DNA of 64,000 nt from assembly GCF_003391055.1 (NCBI RefSeq), contig NZ_QUAJ01000015.1, positions 1 through 64,000 of the forward strand. The letters run 5' to 3'. Each line of letters starts with the position of its first letter. Positions within the stretch are counted from its first letter, which is position 1. Positions 27,837 through 36,916 of this stretch are shown here, piece after piece. Source of the stretch: Psychrilyobacter piezotolerans. GTDB taxonomy: Bacteria > Fusobacteriota > Fusobacteriia > Fusobacteriales > Fusobacteriaceae. A program made the translations under genes and the position numbers. The notes beneath the pieces are model-generated. The model saw only the letters and a list, made by a program, of their open reading frames with translations, was not told where the DNA came from and ran no database searches.

Positions 27837-29009
27837 TTAGAAATTTACTTTTTCACCGTAATAAACAGCTTTGAATAAGTCCTTCATCTCTTCTACAGAG
27901 ATATCTCTTGGGTTTGTACCTGTACATGGATCCGCTACCGATGTTCTTGCAATCTCATCTAAGTTTGCCAGGAAGAACTCTTCTTCTACCCCGAATTCTT
28001 TCAATGAATGGGGCATATTCATTTGTTCCCTCAATTCTTTAACTAAGTTTACCAATGATTCCACTAACTCAGTTTCGTTATTCCCGGCCAGTCCTATTGT
28101 TTTGGCTGCATGGGCATATTGTGTTTTTCCAACCTTATCTTTTGAATTGAACTCAATTGCATATGAAAGGTAGATTGCATTGGCTAATCCATGGGCAATA
28201 TTTAAAACTTTTCCTGTCTTATGAGCCATTGAATGAACTATTCCAAGGATTGCATTTGAGAATGCCATTCCTGCTAAGTTTTGTGCAATATGCATATCTT
28301 TTCTTGCACAATCTTCGCCGTTATAAGAGTTTATTAAAGTATCTGAGATCATCTGGATAGATTTCATTGCCAGTGCATCTGTAAATGGATTTCTTGCCTT
28401 TGAAACATAGGCTTCCAGTGCATGAGTCAATGCATCCATTCCTGTATTGGCAACTAATTCCTTAGGCATTGTCTGTACTAAGTTCGTATCTACAATGGCT
28501 ACATCCGGAGTGATGTTGTAGTCTGCAATTGGATATTTGATATTAGTCTCATTGTCTGTGATTACAGAAAATGATGTTACTTCTGTAGCTGTACCACTTG
28601 TTGTAGGAACTGCTATGAATTTAGCCTTATTTCTCAGTTCCGGTAAGTTAAATGGTTTTGCAGCTTCTTCAAATGTGAATGCCGGGTGTTCATAGAAGAT
28701 CCACATAGCTTTGGCAGCATCTATGGGTGATCCTCCACCTATTCCTATTATTACATCTGGCTGGAATTTATTCATTGCTTCTACACCTTTCATAACAGTA
28801 GCTACCGAAGGGTCATTTTCTACTCCTATGAATAATTCACTCTCTATCCCGGCTGTTTTTAAATATTGGGCAGCTCTGGGTACCGTTCCATCTTTAATTA
28901 ATCTCTCTGATCCTATAACGATAAAAGCCTTAGTTCCTTTAATTGTGTTTAAATGTGAGAGTGATTCTTCTCCGAAATATAAATCTCTTGGTATTGTAAA
29001 TCTTTGCAT
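27837..29009 (-). CDS. Iron-containing alcohol dehydrogenase
   Basis: A 390-residue group III dehydrogenase, NAD(P)-dependent. The nucleotide motif is IGIGGGSPIDAAKA. The metal ligands lie in GMDALTHALEAY (Asp and His) and HSMAHKTGKVLNIAHGLAN (two His). This is the type used in fermentative reduction of aldehydes to ethanol, butanol or propanediol; the substrate cannot be read. A strong aggagg site precedes the ATG. Monocistronic. Confidence 0.93.
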   Translation of the reverse strand: MQRFTIPRDLYFGEESLSHLNTIKGTKAFIVIGSERLIKDGTVPRAAQYLKTAGIESELFIGVENDPSVATVMKGVEAMNKFQPDVIIGIGGGSPIDAAKAMWIFYEHPAFTFEEAAKPFNLPELRNKAKFIAVPTTSGTATEVTSFSVITDNETNIKYPIADYNITPDVAIVDTNLVQTMPKELVANTGMDALTHALEAYVSKARNPFTDALAMKSIQMISDTLINSYNGEDCARKDMHIAQNLAGMAFSNAILGIVHSMAHKTGKVLNIAHGLANAIYLSYAIEFNSKDKVGKTQYAHAAKTIGLAGNNETELVESLVNLVKELREQMNMPHSLKEFGVEEEFFLANLDEIARTSVADPCTGTNPRDISVEEMKDLFKAVYYGEKVNF

Positions 29010-29204
29010 TTTTGTTTCCTCCTAAAATTCTTTAATATTTTTTACATGGGATTAGTATATATTAAAATTTTTAGAAAAAAAAGAAGGCACTTTTTAGTGG
29101 TATAGTTACCAAAAGGTAGGAATTGAAGGATTAAAAGGCTTTAGACAGGCAAAAAAAATAATTTATTTTTCAGCAGCCAAAATATAAGGCAAAAGTTTGT
29201 CAGA

Positions 29205-29233
29205 TTGAAAAAAAGTATATTATCTGATATAAT
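29205..29233 (+). promoter_or_regulatory. Promoter of hslO
   Basis: TTGAAA at 29205-29210 and TATAAT at 29228-29233 with a 17-base spacer, 90 bases before the hslO start. The remainder of 29010-29323 shows no gene. Confidence 0.75.
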
Positions 29234-29323
29234 TACCTTTAGAAAATTAAAAATGAAGGCTGATAAATCATCTGTGAAAAGGAAAAAAATGATTTAATAG
29301 TGGTTTAATAAAAGGAGATAAAA

Positions 29324-30202
29324 ATGGGGAAATTATTAAGAGGTTCAAGTAAAAATGCAAGATTTTTTATAGTTGATACAAAGGATATAGTACAGGAAGC
29401 ATTGGATATCCACAAATGCAGTCCTACTGCAATCAAAGCTTTTGGAAGATTATTGACAGGATCAGTTATGATGGGTGCAACTCTGAAGGGAGATGACTTA
29501 TTAACCATAAGAACGAATACAGATGGTTTATTAAATCAAATGTTAGTTACCAATGATGCCAAGGGGAATGTAAAAGGTTACCTGAGTAATCCAGAAGTTG
29601 ATTTAGAGTTAAAAGATGGGGAAATACCCAAGGTTGGAGATTTAGTTGGGAGAGGGACGTTAACTGTGATAAAAGATATGGGGTTGAAAGAACCCTATGT
29701 AGGAGTATCACAAATGGTTAATGGTGAAATAGGAGAAGATATAGCTTATTATTACTATACATCGGAACAGACACCGTCGGTAGTGGTGTTAGGAGTATCA
29801 TTAGGTCCTGATATGAGGGTAAAAAATGCCGGGGGATATATGATTCAATTGTTACCGGATGCCAGCGATAACTTTATTACAAAGTTGGAAGCTAAGATAA
29901 AAGCCATGAGACCAATGACTGAATTATTAGCAGGCGGTATGAGCTTAAAGAGGATAGCAAAATTAATTTATGAAGATATGGATTCGGAAAATGATTTAGC
30001 ATTGATTGAAGATTATAATATCTACGAAGAAAAGAAAATCTCTTATGAGTGTAATTGTAATAAAGACAAGTTTTACAAGGGGTTAATTACAATAAGAAGG
30101 GAAGAGTTAGAGGAAATATTTACAGAAAAACCTGAATTAGAGGTAGAGTGTCATTTCTGCAGGAAAAAATATTCATTCACAAAAGATGAATTATTAGGAT
30201 AG
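29324..30202 (+). CDS. hslO: Hsp33 redox-regulated chaperone
   Basis: A 292-residue holdase chaperone that switches on under oxidative stress. The C-terminal zinc switch is intact: ECNC (C243, C245) and CHFC (C276, C279). The N-terminal domain has the family text LTGSVMMGATLKGDDLLTI and SLGPDMRVKNAGGYMIQLLP. It is preceded by aaaggaga and its own promoter, and followed by a terminator. Fits with the peroxide-defence genes at the start of the window. Confidence 0.95.
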   Translation: MGKLLRGSSKNARFFIVDTKDIVQEALDIHKCSPTAIKAFGRLLTGSVMMGATLKGDDLLTIRTNTDGLLNQMLVTNDAKGNVKGYLSNPEVDLELKDGEIPKVGDLVGRGTLTVIKDMGLKEPYVGVSQMVNGEIGEDIAYYYYTSEQTPSVVVLGVSLGPDMRVKNAGGYMIQLLPDASDNFITKLEAKIKAMRPMTELLAGGMSLKRIAKLIYEDMDSENDLALIEDYNIYEEKKISYECNCNKDKFYKGLITIRREELEEIFTEKPELEVECHFCRKKYSFTKDELLG

Positions 30203-30208
30203 ATTTTA

Positions 30209-30236
30209 AGACTACTAAATTTAGTAGTCTTTTCTT
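30209..30236 (+). terminator. Terminator after hslO
   Basis: A 12-bp palindrome, aagactactaaa with tttagtagtctt, followed by ttctttata. Positions 30274-30332 carry another fragment of the dispersed repeat (aatctgtgcaatctgcggcaaa). Confidence 0.8.
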
Positions 30237-30372
30237 TATATGATATAATAAATTAAAGTGAAAATAAATAATTTTTCGGCGTAGATTAGATTAATTGATA
30301 ATTAAAAATCTGTGCAATCTGCGGCAAAGAAAGATTTCTGGTAAAAAAATAGCTTAGAATTTGGAGGTAAAG

Positions 30373-31128
30373 ATGAAATTAGCGGATACACACTGTCATA
30401 TAGACAGTGATAGATATGATGAGGATAGGGAGAATATCTTAAAAGAGATAGAAGGAAATTTAGAATTTGCAGTGAATATCGGTTATGATTTAGATTCTTC
30501 TAAAAGATCTATAGAATTGGCAGATAGACATGATTTTATGTATGCCGTGGTAGGAGTTCATCCCACAGATATAAAGGGATATAACGATGAATTAGAAGAT
30601 CAATTGGAGGAGTTAGCCGGTCATCCCAAGGTAGTAGCCATAGGTGAGATAGGGCTGGATTACCATTGGATGAAGGATGAAAAAGAGGAGCAGAAAACAG
30701 TATTTAGAAGACAGCTGGAGCTGGCTAAAAGAGTAAATAAACCCGTAGTTATCCATACAAGGGATGCTACCCATGATACTCTGGAGATTTTGAAAGAATA
30801 TCCTGAAATAAAGGGAATAGTTCATTGCTATCCGGGTTCTTATGAAAGTGCAGTGGAGATTATGGATAATTATTATTTTGGAGTGGGAGGAGTGATTACC
30901 TTTAAGAATGCCAGAAAACTTGTAGAAGCTGTATCAAAGATACCTTTGGACAGGCTGGTAATAGAAACTGATTCTCCATATTTGACTCCTACACCATTCA
31001 GAGGGAAGAGAAATCATCCTATCTATGTGGAACATATAGCCAGAAAGATAGCTGAGATAAAGGAAATTTCCTATGAGGAAGTAGTGAGAGTCACTACGGA
31101 AAATGCCAAAAAAATTTATGGGATATAA
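30373..31128 (+). CDS. tatD: TatD-family metal-dependent deoxyribonuclease
   Basis: A 251-residue TIM-barrel hydrolase. Metal ligands are in DTHCHID at the N-terminus, AIGEIGLDYHW, VIHTRDA, IVHCYPG and ETDSPYLTP, all in order. It is known as a 3'-5' DNase and D-tyrosyl-tRNA related YcfH/TatD group; the exact role is not separable by sequence. The ATG at 30373 has ggagg 5 bases upstream; a TTG at 30361 has none. Confidence 0.92.
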   Translation: MKLADTHCHIDSDRYDEDRENILKEIEGNLEFAVNIGYDLDSSKRSIELADRHDFMYAVVGVHPTDIKGYNDELEDQLEELAGHPKVVAIGEIGLDYHWMKDEKEEQKTVFRRQLELAKRVNKPVVIHTRDATHDTLEILKEYPEIKGIVHCYPGSYESAVEIMDNYYFGVGGVITFKNARKLVEAVSKIPLDRLVIETDSPYLTPTPFRGKRNHPIYVEHIARKIAEIKEISYEEVVRVTTENAKKIYGI

Positions 31129-31180
31129 ATTTATTTTTACCACGAATTAACCTAATAGCACGAATTAAAGAGGTGAAACT

Positions 31181-31557
31181 ATGAAAGATATAATTTTTAA
31201 AGATGAAAGTTATAAAATAATAGGAGCTTGTTTTAATGTCTATAATATATTAGGCAGTGGTTTTTTGGAGGCAGTTTATCAGGAAAGTTTAGAAATAGAA
31301 TTAAATATTGAAAAAATACCATTCATGGCAAAAAAAGAATTATGTATAAATTATAAAGAATATTAGCTTGTACAAAAATATATTCCAGACATTATTTGTT
31401 ATGAAAAAATAATTTTAGAATTAAAAGCAGTAAAAAAATATCGAATGAACATAAAGCACAGTTATTTAATTATTTAAAGGCTACAGGATATAAATTAGGT
31501 ATATTAGTTAATTTTGGGAACTATCCTAAATTAGAATATTATAGAATTGTACTCTAA
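31181..31557 (+). pseudogene. Broken GxxExxY-family gene
   Basis: The reading starts MKDIIFKDESYKIIGACFNV with the family text LGSGFLEAVYQESLEIEL. An in-frame TAG follows KEY at 31364-31366, after which the same frame continues QKYIPDIICYEKIILELKAV; a one-base shift in the A-run near 31430 is then needed to read EHKAQLFNYLKATGYKLG and NFGNYPKLEYYRIVL. Two lesions in an otherwise well-conserved gene make it a pseudogene. GxxExxY proteins are a PD-(D/E)XK-like family of uncertain role. Dispersed repeat text (accacgaattaacctaatag) precedes it. Confidence 0.85.
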
Positions 31558-31609
31558 AAATTCGTATAATAAGTGTTATTTGTGGTGAAGAGAAAAGGAG
31601 TAAAAAATT

Positions 31610-32443
31610 ATGAGTATATTAAAGTGTCCTGTATGTCAGGGTGAGTTAAATAGGATTGAAAAAAGTTACAGGTGCAAAAATAATCATACCTTTGATATGG
31701 GAAAACAGGGGTATGTAAACCTGCATATGTCCAATGAGAAAAGGAGTAAAAATCCCGGGGATGATAAGGAGATGATAGTCTCAAGGAAAAACTTTTTGGA
31801 GAAGGGTTATTATAAAAAAATATCAGAAACTTTGAATGAAAGTATAAAAAAGGAGATAGGAAGTAAAAGCGGTATAAATATCTTAGACATAGGATGTGGA
31901 GAGGGGTATTATACCAATCTTTTGAGGGACAGTCTGGAGGAGGGAAATCCAGGTTCCCATATTGTAGGAATAGATATATCCAAAGATGGGATTATCCATG
32001 CTGCCAGAACTTACAAGGGGATTGAATGGATAGTAGCGAGCGGATCAAATCTTCCCATTGCCAGCGAATCACTGGATTATGTGATCTGTATGTTCAGTTA
32101 TATAGATCCTGCAGAGTATAAAAGGGTGTTGAAAAAAGGCGGGAAGTTAATAACTGTCAGTACAGGAGAATACCATCTGGTGGAGATTAAAGAGGTGGTT
32201 TACGATAAGCTGAAGATGGATTACTACAGACCCACCCAGGATATAACGGAGGGATACAGCCATAAAGAACTGATAAATGTCAGATATGAAACTGAATTAA
32301 AAGATGGCAAAGATATAAAAAGTTTATTTGATATGACTCCCTACAGGTGGAAAAGCCCCAAGGACGGGGTGGAAAGACTTTTTAATTTATCGGAATTGAA
32401 GATAACAGTAGATGTAAATATAGATATTTTTGAAAAAAATTAA
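31610..32443 (+). CDS. RlmA-like 23S rRNA (guanine-N1)-methyltransferase
   Basis: A 277-residue S-adenosylmethionine methyltransferase. The N-terminal zinc ribbon is CPVCQGEL and CKNNHTFDMGKQGYVNLH, then the typical DDKEMIVSRKNFLEKGYY linker and the Rossmann motif ILDIGCGEGYYTNLL. RlmA enzymes methylate G745 or G748 of 23S rRNA; which base applies is not clear. RBS aaaggag precedes the ATG. Downstream is a repeat-filled gap. Confidence 0.9.
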   Translation: MSILKCPVCQGELNRIEKSYRCKNNHTFDMGKQGYVNLHMSNEKRSKNPGDDKEMIVSRKNFLEKGYYKKISETLNESIKKEIGSKSGINILDIGCGEGYYTNLLRDSLEEGNPGSHIVGIDISKDGIIHAARTYKGIEWIVASGSNLPIASESLDYVICMFSYIDPAEYKRVLKKGGKLITVSTGEYHLVEIKEVVYDKLKMDYYRPTQDITEGYSHKELINVRYETELKDGKDIKSLFDMTPYRWKSPKDGVERLFNLSELKITVDVNIDIFEKN

Positions 32444-32460
32444 AAATTTGAAACGTGAAT

Positions 32461-32536
32461 CTAACTCCTTTTGTCCTGTGGGACATCTTCCGCGATTCAC
32501 GAGTACTAGAAATTTATTTTACTAAAAATAAATTTT
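32461..32536 (+). repeat. Hairpin-bearing intergenic repeat, copy B
   Basis: It parallels copy A after manC: aactcct start, small GC hairpin (gtcctgtgggac), then ttcacgagtactag and a hairpin aaatttatttt / aaaaataaattt. The stem sequence differs from copy A yet still pairs. The following 32600-32728 contains three fragments of the other dispersed repeat (gattacgcaaattagcacag, ccactaatggacaccaatt, gtgtagattggtggcaaaa). Confidence 0.5.
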
Positions 32537-32750
32537 ACGATGTGATAAAAGGAAGAACTTATATGGGGGAAATTGAGATTAGAGATGGTTTGAAATTACA
32601 ATCTCAATATTCCTGTAGATTACGCAAATTAGCACAGATTAAAATTATAAAAAAAAACTTAGCCACTAATGGACACCAATTATCACTAATAAAATTGAAG
32701 AGGATTTGTGTAGATTGGTGGCAAAATAATCAGAATTAAGGGAGAATGCC

Positions 32751-33113
32751 GTGATTATAGGATTAGGAACGGACATAGTGGAAATTTCCAGGATAAAAAA
32801 AGCTATCGAAAGAACTTCTACTTTTTTAGAAAAGGTATATACGAAAAAAGAAATAGAATATATCTCGCAGAAAAAAAATCCATACCCCAGTTATGCAGGG
32901 AGATTTGCAGCCAAGGAGGCTATCTCAAAAGCCTTTGGAACTGGTGTCAGGGAATTCGGTCTGCTGGACATAGAGATACTAAATGATGATTTAGGGAAAC
33001 CCGTAGTTTATCTGTCGGATAAACTGAGTGAAAGATATAATGGGAGATTAAATTTAAGCATCTCTCATTCCAAGGAGTATGCAACTGCAACTGCTATTTT
33101 AGAGGGGCAGTAA
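32751..33113 (+). CDS. acpS: Holo-[acyl-carrier-protein] synthase
   Basis: A 120-residue phosphopantetheinyl transferase that activates acyl carrier protein using CoA. Family motifs: GLGTDIVEISRI (Mg-binding Asp), FAAKEAISKAFGTG (Glu, Lys) and LNLSISHSKEYATA. It starts at GTG with aagggaga upstream. The two FMN-binding protein genes follow after 63 bases on the same strand. Confidence 0.94.
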   Translation: MIIGLGTDIVEISRIKKAIERTSTFLEKVYTKKEIEYISQKKNPYPSYAGRFAAKEAISKAFGTGVREFGLLDIEILNDDLGKPVVYLSDKLSERYNGRLNLSISHSKEYATATAILEGQ

Positions 33114-33176
33114 GGGGAAAATGGGTGGATTTGAGGAATGGTTTTATTGTGGTAAAGGATAAAATAGGAGGAAGCT

Positions 33177-33641
33177 ATGAAGAAAATAATTTTATATCTA
33201 ATTATGGCAACAAGTATTTTAGGAGCACAATTGGTGGATGGGTATTATGTAGTACAGGAAGCCGAATATTATGCAGACGGATATGCATCGATTACCAGTA
33301 TCAAGGTAAAAAATGGTGAAATAGTAAAGGTAACGGCAGACCTGATAGATAGAAAAGGAAAGTTAGTCAGTAAGAATAAAAAGTATAACAAACAAATGCG
33401 GGCTGTAACAGGAACGGATATGAAAGAATTTTCGGTAAAAGTACCTAAAGATTTTATGGACTCATTGGAAGAAAGAAATAGGGCGGGAGGATCATCCATG
33501 GAAAATGTTGATTTTCAATTACCTTATATAGATACTCTGGCAGGTGCTACTAGTGCCAGTAAAAAATTTAAAAAGATGATGAAATTTTTGGTGGAAAAGG
33601 CAGAGTCTGGAGAAACAGGGGAATACAAGATTAAATTATAG
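33177..33641 (+). CDS. Secreted FMN-binding domain protein 1
   Basis: A 154-residue exported protein: signal peptide MKKIILYLIMATSILGA, then a single FMN-binding domain of the RnfG/NqrC C-terminal type. The ApbE flavinylation motif is D119-TLAGAT with acceptor T125 followed by SAS. ApbE attaches FMN covalently to this Thr outside the cytoplasm; apbE itself is not in the window. It is followed after 14 bases by a paralogue with the same start and end text, a tandem duplication. Likely an extracytosolic electron carrier for the Rnf-like proteins downstream. Confidence 0.85.
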   Translation: MKKIILYLIMATSILGAQLVDGYYVVQEAEYYADGYASITSIKVKNGEIVKVTADLIDRKGKLVSKNKKYNKQMRAVTGTDMKEFSVKVPKDFMDSLEERNRAGGSSMENVDFQLPYIDTLAGATSASKKFKKMMKFLVEKAESGETGEYKIKL

Positions 33642-33655
33642 AAACAGGGGGAACT

Positions 33656-34093
33656 ATGAAGAAAATAATTTTATACCTGGTTATGGGAACGACTATCCTA
33701 GGGGCACAATTGGTGGACGGATATTATTCTGTTCAGGGAGAAAAATATCATTATGGATGGTTATCAACTGCCAGTATCACAGTAGAAGACGGTGAGATAG
33801 TAGAAATTACCACCAATAAGGTGAATAAAGAGGGAGATTTAGTAACAGAGGATGCGGAATATAACAAAAAAATGCTGGCTAAATCAGGAGTTACTTTTAA
33901 AGAATTTTCAGTGGAAGGACCTAAAAACCTTATGGCAGTATTGAAGGGGAACAGGGATACGGCATTTCATCTGCCGGAGATAGATATTGTAGCAGGAGCT
34001 ACAAGTTCCAGTAAAAAATTTAAAAAGATGATGGAATTTTTGGTGGAGAAGGCAGAATCTGGAGAGGCAGGAAAGTACAGGATGAAACTATAG
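33656..34093 (+). CDS. Secreted FMN-binding domain protein 2
   Basis: A 145-residue paralogue of the preceding gene, sharing MKKIILYL at the start, LGAQLVDGYY at the mature end and SSKKFKKMM with LVEKAESGE near the C-terminus. The flavinylation motif is D110-IVAGAT (T116) followed by SSS. The centre is shortened by about nine residues. RBS agggggaa precedes the ATG. rnfC begins 15 bases later, so both belong to the Rnf-like operon. Confidence 0.85.
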   Translation: MKKIILYLVMGTTILGAQLVDGYYSVQGEKYHYGWLSTASITVEDGEIVEITTNKVNKEGDLVTEDAEYNKKMLAKSGVTFKEFSVEGPKNLMAVLKGNRDTAFHLPEIDIVAGATSSSKKFKKMMEFLVEKAESGEAGKYRMKL

Positions 34094-34108
34094 ATTTAGG
34101 GGGGAGCC

Positions 34109-35389
34109 ATGTTTTTTAAACCTATATTTTTTAGAGGGGGAATCCACCCTGGAGAGAAAGAAATAACTTCTGAAAAAAAAATTGAAAAGATGCCGGAGGT
34201 GGGGACCTACAGAGTAACTACCCTTCAGCATATAGGTGTCCCTGCTGCTGTCATGGTCAAGGTAGGGGATCACGTAAAAAAATATCAAAAGATAGGAAAG
34301 GCTCAGGTAAAATTTTCTGCTTTTATTCACTCTCCCTGTTCCGGGAAAATTACCCAGATAAAAAAAATTAATATAAGGGGACGGGAAGCAGAAGAGATAA
34401 CTATAGAAAATGATTTTTCAGGGGAAGAATTTGAAAGAAAGGGTCTTCGAAATTTTACTCCTGAAAAACTCCAGGAATTAGTGGATGATCTGGGGATAGT
34501 AGGTCTCGGAGGAGCTACCTTTCCTACCCATATTAAACTGGAAGGAAAGTTGAAAACCATCATAATAAATGGTGTTGAATGTGAGCCCTATTTAAACGCT
34601 GATAATAGAGTAATGATCGAGAGTACGTATGAAATATTAGATGGAATAGAAATTCTTATGACGACATTTGACATGGAAGAAGGGATAATAGGGATAGAGG
34701 AAAATAAAGTTGTGGCCATTGAAAAAATGGAACAGGCTGTCAAAGGATATTCCAGGATCAGGGTACAAAAATTACCCACCATATATCCCCAGGGGGCAGA
34801 AAAACAGCTTATAAAAGCTTTATTGAAAAAGGAGATAAAATCTTTTCCCATGGAGATAGAGGCTGTCACTTTAAATGTTGGTACTATTTTGGCTATCTAC
34901 AGGGGAGTAACCTATGGAACTCCAATAGTCGAACGTATAGTCACAGTATCCGGGGAAGGGATAGAAAACCCTAAAAACCTATCTATTCCCATAGGAACTC
35001 CGGTAAAAGATGTTTTAAATTATGTAGGAGTTAAGGAAGATATAGTGGATAAAATCATAGCCTGCGGGCCTATGATGGGCCGAGAGATAGGAGAAACAGA
35101 GGTCACTTCCAAGGGAATGAACGGTATTTTGGCCTTAGGAAAGGAAAAATTTCCTCCTAAATTACCTTGTATAAGGTGCGGAAGGTGTGTAGACGTATGC
35201 CCCATGGGGCTTCTCCCCTTGGAATATGACAGGCTGGCAAAAAAAGGGAAGTATCATCAGATGGAAAAAGAATTTTCCCTGTCTTCCTGTATAAAATGCG
35301 GCAATTGTGAATATATATGTCCCAGCCAGGTTCCTCTGATGGAGGCTATATTTTTAGGACTGGAAAAGGGAAGGGATAGAGATGACTAA
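34109..35389 (+). CDS. rnfC: RnfC-like NADH-side electron-transfer subunit
   Basis: A 426-residue peripheral subunit that in Rnf complexes oxidises or reduces NAD and holds FMN and iron-sulfur clusters. Visible: the N-terminal FRGGIHPGEKE, the barrel-sandwich part (VKVGDHVKKYQKIGKAQ), the NADH/FMN part (GLGGATFPTHIKL, INGVECEPYLNADNRVM) and two [4Fe-4S] motifs with C354, C357, C360, C364 and C394, C397, C400, C404. Length is near that of compact RnfC proteins. Its last 8 bases overlap the next gene, implying coupled translation. Confidence 0.92.
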   Translation: MFFKPIFFRGGIHPGEKEITSEKKIEKMPEVGTYRVTTLQHIGVPAAVMVKVGDHVKKYQKIGKAQVKFSAFIHSPCSGKITQIKKINIRGREAEEITIENDFSGEEFERKGLRNFTPEKLQELVDDLGIVGLGGATFPTHIKLEGKLKTIIINGVECEPYLNADNRVMIESTYEILDGIEILMTTFDMEEGIIGIEENKVVAIEKMEQAVKGYSRIRVQKLPTIYPQGAEKQLIKALLKKEIKSFPMEIEAVTLNVGTILAIYRGVTYGTPIVERIVTVSGEGIENPKNLSIPIGTPVKDVLNYVGVKEDIVDKIIACGPMMGREIGETEVTSKGMNGILALGKEKFPPKLPCIRCGRCVDVCPMGLLPLEYDRLAKKGKYHQMEKEFSLSSCIKCGNCEYICPSQVPLMEAIFLGLEKGRDRDD

Positions 35390-36902
35390 GACAGCTCCTT
35401 ATATTAGTTCAAAGAACACAACTCAAAATCTCATGAGAGAAGTGGGGATAGCCCTCCTTCCATGTATGGCAGTGAGTATCTATTTTTATGGAACAGCAGC
35501 GGTAAAGATCCTGTTAAGTACGGTAATATTTTCATTTTTTACTGAAATTTTTTGGCAAAATATAAAAAAAGAGAGGACTCACGATGGCAGCGGGATAATA
35601 GCCGGGCTGATCCTGGCCCTCTCTCTGCCGTCCACAACTCCATTTTATGTAGCAGGAATAGGAGGGGTTATAGCCATTTCAAGTAAACATATCTTGGGAG
35701 GGCTGGGGAAAAATTTATTTAATCCGGCAATCCTGGGAAGGTTATTTTTAATGATAGTATTTCCCATGTACCTCTATCAGGTAAATAACTTTGATGGAAC
35801 TGCCGGGGTGTCCCTCTACCCTATTATAAAATATGGGGGGCTCTCTGAAATCATAGGTGACCTGGGAGAACCTTTATTTTACAGGAATTTAATCCTGGGA
35901 AACAGGCTGGGAAGTATCGGAGAAAGCTCTATAATTGCAGTTTTTTTAGGGTATGTTTATCTGGTCTGTAAAAAATCCATAAAGTGGGAGGGACCTGTAA
36001 TCTTATTGGGAACAATATATGTATTGAACAGTTTTGTGTCTCCTAATCCATTTTTAAATATGATCATAGGGGGCGGATTATTTGCTTCGGTATTTATAGT
36101 TACCGATCCGGTTACCAGCCCCTATACAAGGCTGGGATATGGTTTTTATCTGGTATTGATGGGAATCTTTATTTTCGGGATAACGGAATTTACCAGTCAG
36201 CCCACAGGGATAACCATGGGGATATTAGGAGCAAATTTAATGGTTCCCATAATCAATAGATATACTCCAAACAGGGTTTTTGCCAAATCCTATCCCTATC
36301 TTAAACTTGTAAAATTGATTTTAATCAGCAGTTTATTTATAATGGGAGGATTTTATCTAGTCACCTATAAAAATAAAGAGATTATTCCCAAGGGGATAAA
36401 TTATACAAATTTAAGAAAATATTTCGGAAGTGATGTGGAATTTGAGGACAAAATAATTGAGGATGGATTTATCTATTATCCCTTAAAAAGAGATGAAATG
36501 GATATAGGAACTTATGTTGTGGGAGACTCCAAGGGATACGGAAAAGAAAGGATAGGTTTTGATCTGGCTGTAGATACAGAACATAAGATAAAAGGGCTGA
36601 CAATAACTCATGAAAAGGAAACGTGGAGATTGGGAGACCAGATCTCTTCTTCCTGCTGGCAGAATCAGTGGATAGGAAGGGACAGCAGTTATAAGTTCAA
36701 TAAAGAAGTTGATGGTTTTTTAGGGGCTACATATACCTCTAAAAATCTGCACAGGACCTTTAAAAAAATCCTGCAAACTCATGAAAGACTCTTTGGTAAA
36801 GGTTATTCCGACATAGATGGAAGTGGAGGGGCTACCGATACATACACAGATGGAACCGGAGGAGCCACAGATATAGACGGAACCGGCGGGGCTACAGATT
36901 AA
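35382..36902 (+). CDS. RnfD-RnfG fusion protein with triple flavinylation-like tail
   Basis: A 506-residue fusion. Residues 1 to about 310 are RnfD-like with around nine membrane segments (LGGLGKNLFNPAILGR is the family core); the usual TGAT flavin site reads DGTAGVSL, so Ser would be the acceptor. After one more segment (about 311-332) comes an RnfG-like FMN-binding domain with D444-GFLGAT and acceptor T450. Residues 477-506 are three near-identical units DG(S/T)GGATD (at 479, 490 and 499), each like an ApbE site. Fusion of the two subunits and the tail are both unusual. Confidence 0.88.
   Translation: MTKTAPYISSKNTTQNLMREVGIALLPCMAVSIYFYGTAAVKILLSTVIFSFFTEIFWQNIKKERTHDGSGIIAGLILALSLPSTTPFYVAGIGGVIAISSKHILGGLGKNLFNPAILGRLFLMIVFPMYLYQVNNFDGTAGVSLYPIIKYGGLSEIIGDLGEPLFYRNLILGNRLGSIGESSIIAVFLGYVYLVCKKSIKWEGPVILLGTIYVLNSFVSPNPFLNMIIGGGLFASVFIVTDPVTSPYTRLGYGFYLVLMGIFIFGITEFTSQPTGITMGILGANLMVPIINRYTPNRVFAKSYPYLKLVKLILISSLFIMGGFYLVTYKNKEIIPKGINYTNLRKYFGSDVEFEDKIIEDGFIYYPLKRDEMDIGTYVVGDSKGYGKERIGFDLAVDTEHKIKGLTITHEKETWRLGDQISSSCWQNQWIGRDSSYKFNKEVDGFLGATYTSKNLHRTFKKILQTHERLFGKGYSDIDGSGGATDTYTDGTGGATDIDGTGGATD
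36810..36899 (+). repeat. Three tandem DG(S/T)GGATD codon repeats
   Basis: Units lie at 36816-36839, 36849-36872 and 36876-36899. They encode nearly the same eight residues but use different synonymous codons (gga ggg gct acc gat; gga gga gcc aca gat; ggc ggg gct aca gat). The protein text is kept while the DNA has drifted, which suggests selection on the residues. Confidence 0.85.
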
Positions 36903-36916
36903 GAAAAGGAGAAAAT

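Noticed and set aside
32455-32739. 94-codon frame between the rlmA-like gene and acpS
   Set aside because: It is made of repeat copy B and dispersed repeat fragments and has no coding character.
33125-33319. 64-codon frame overlapping the first FMN-binding protein gene
   Set aside because: It is out of frame with a well-supported gene that has a signal peptide and a flavinylation motif.
34088-35205. Several minus-strand frames opposite rnfC
   Set aside because: Shadow frames of a strongly conserved gene; none has a binding site or a recognisable product.
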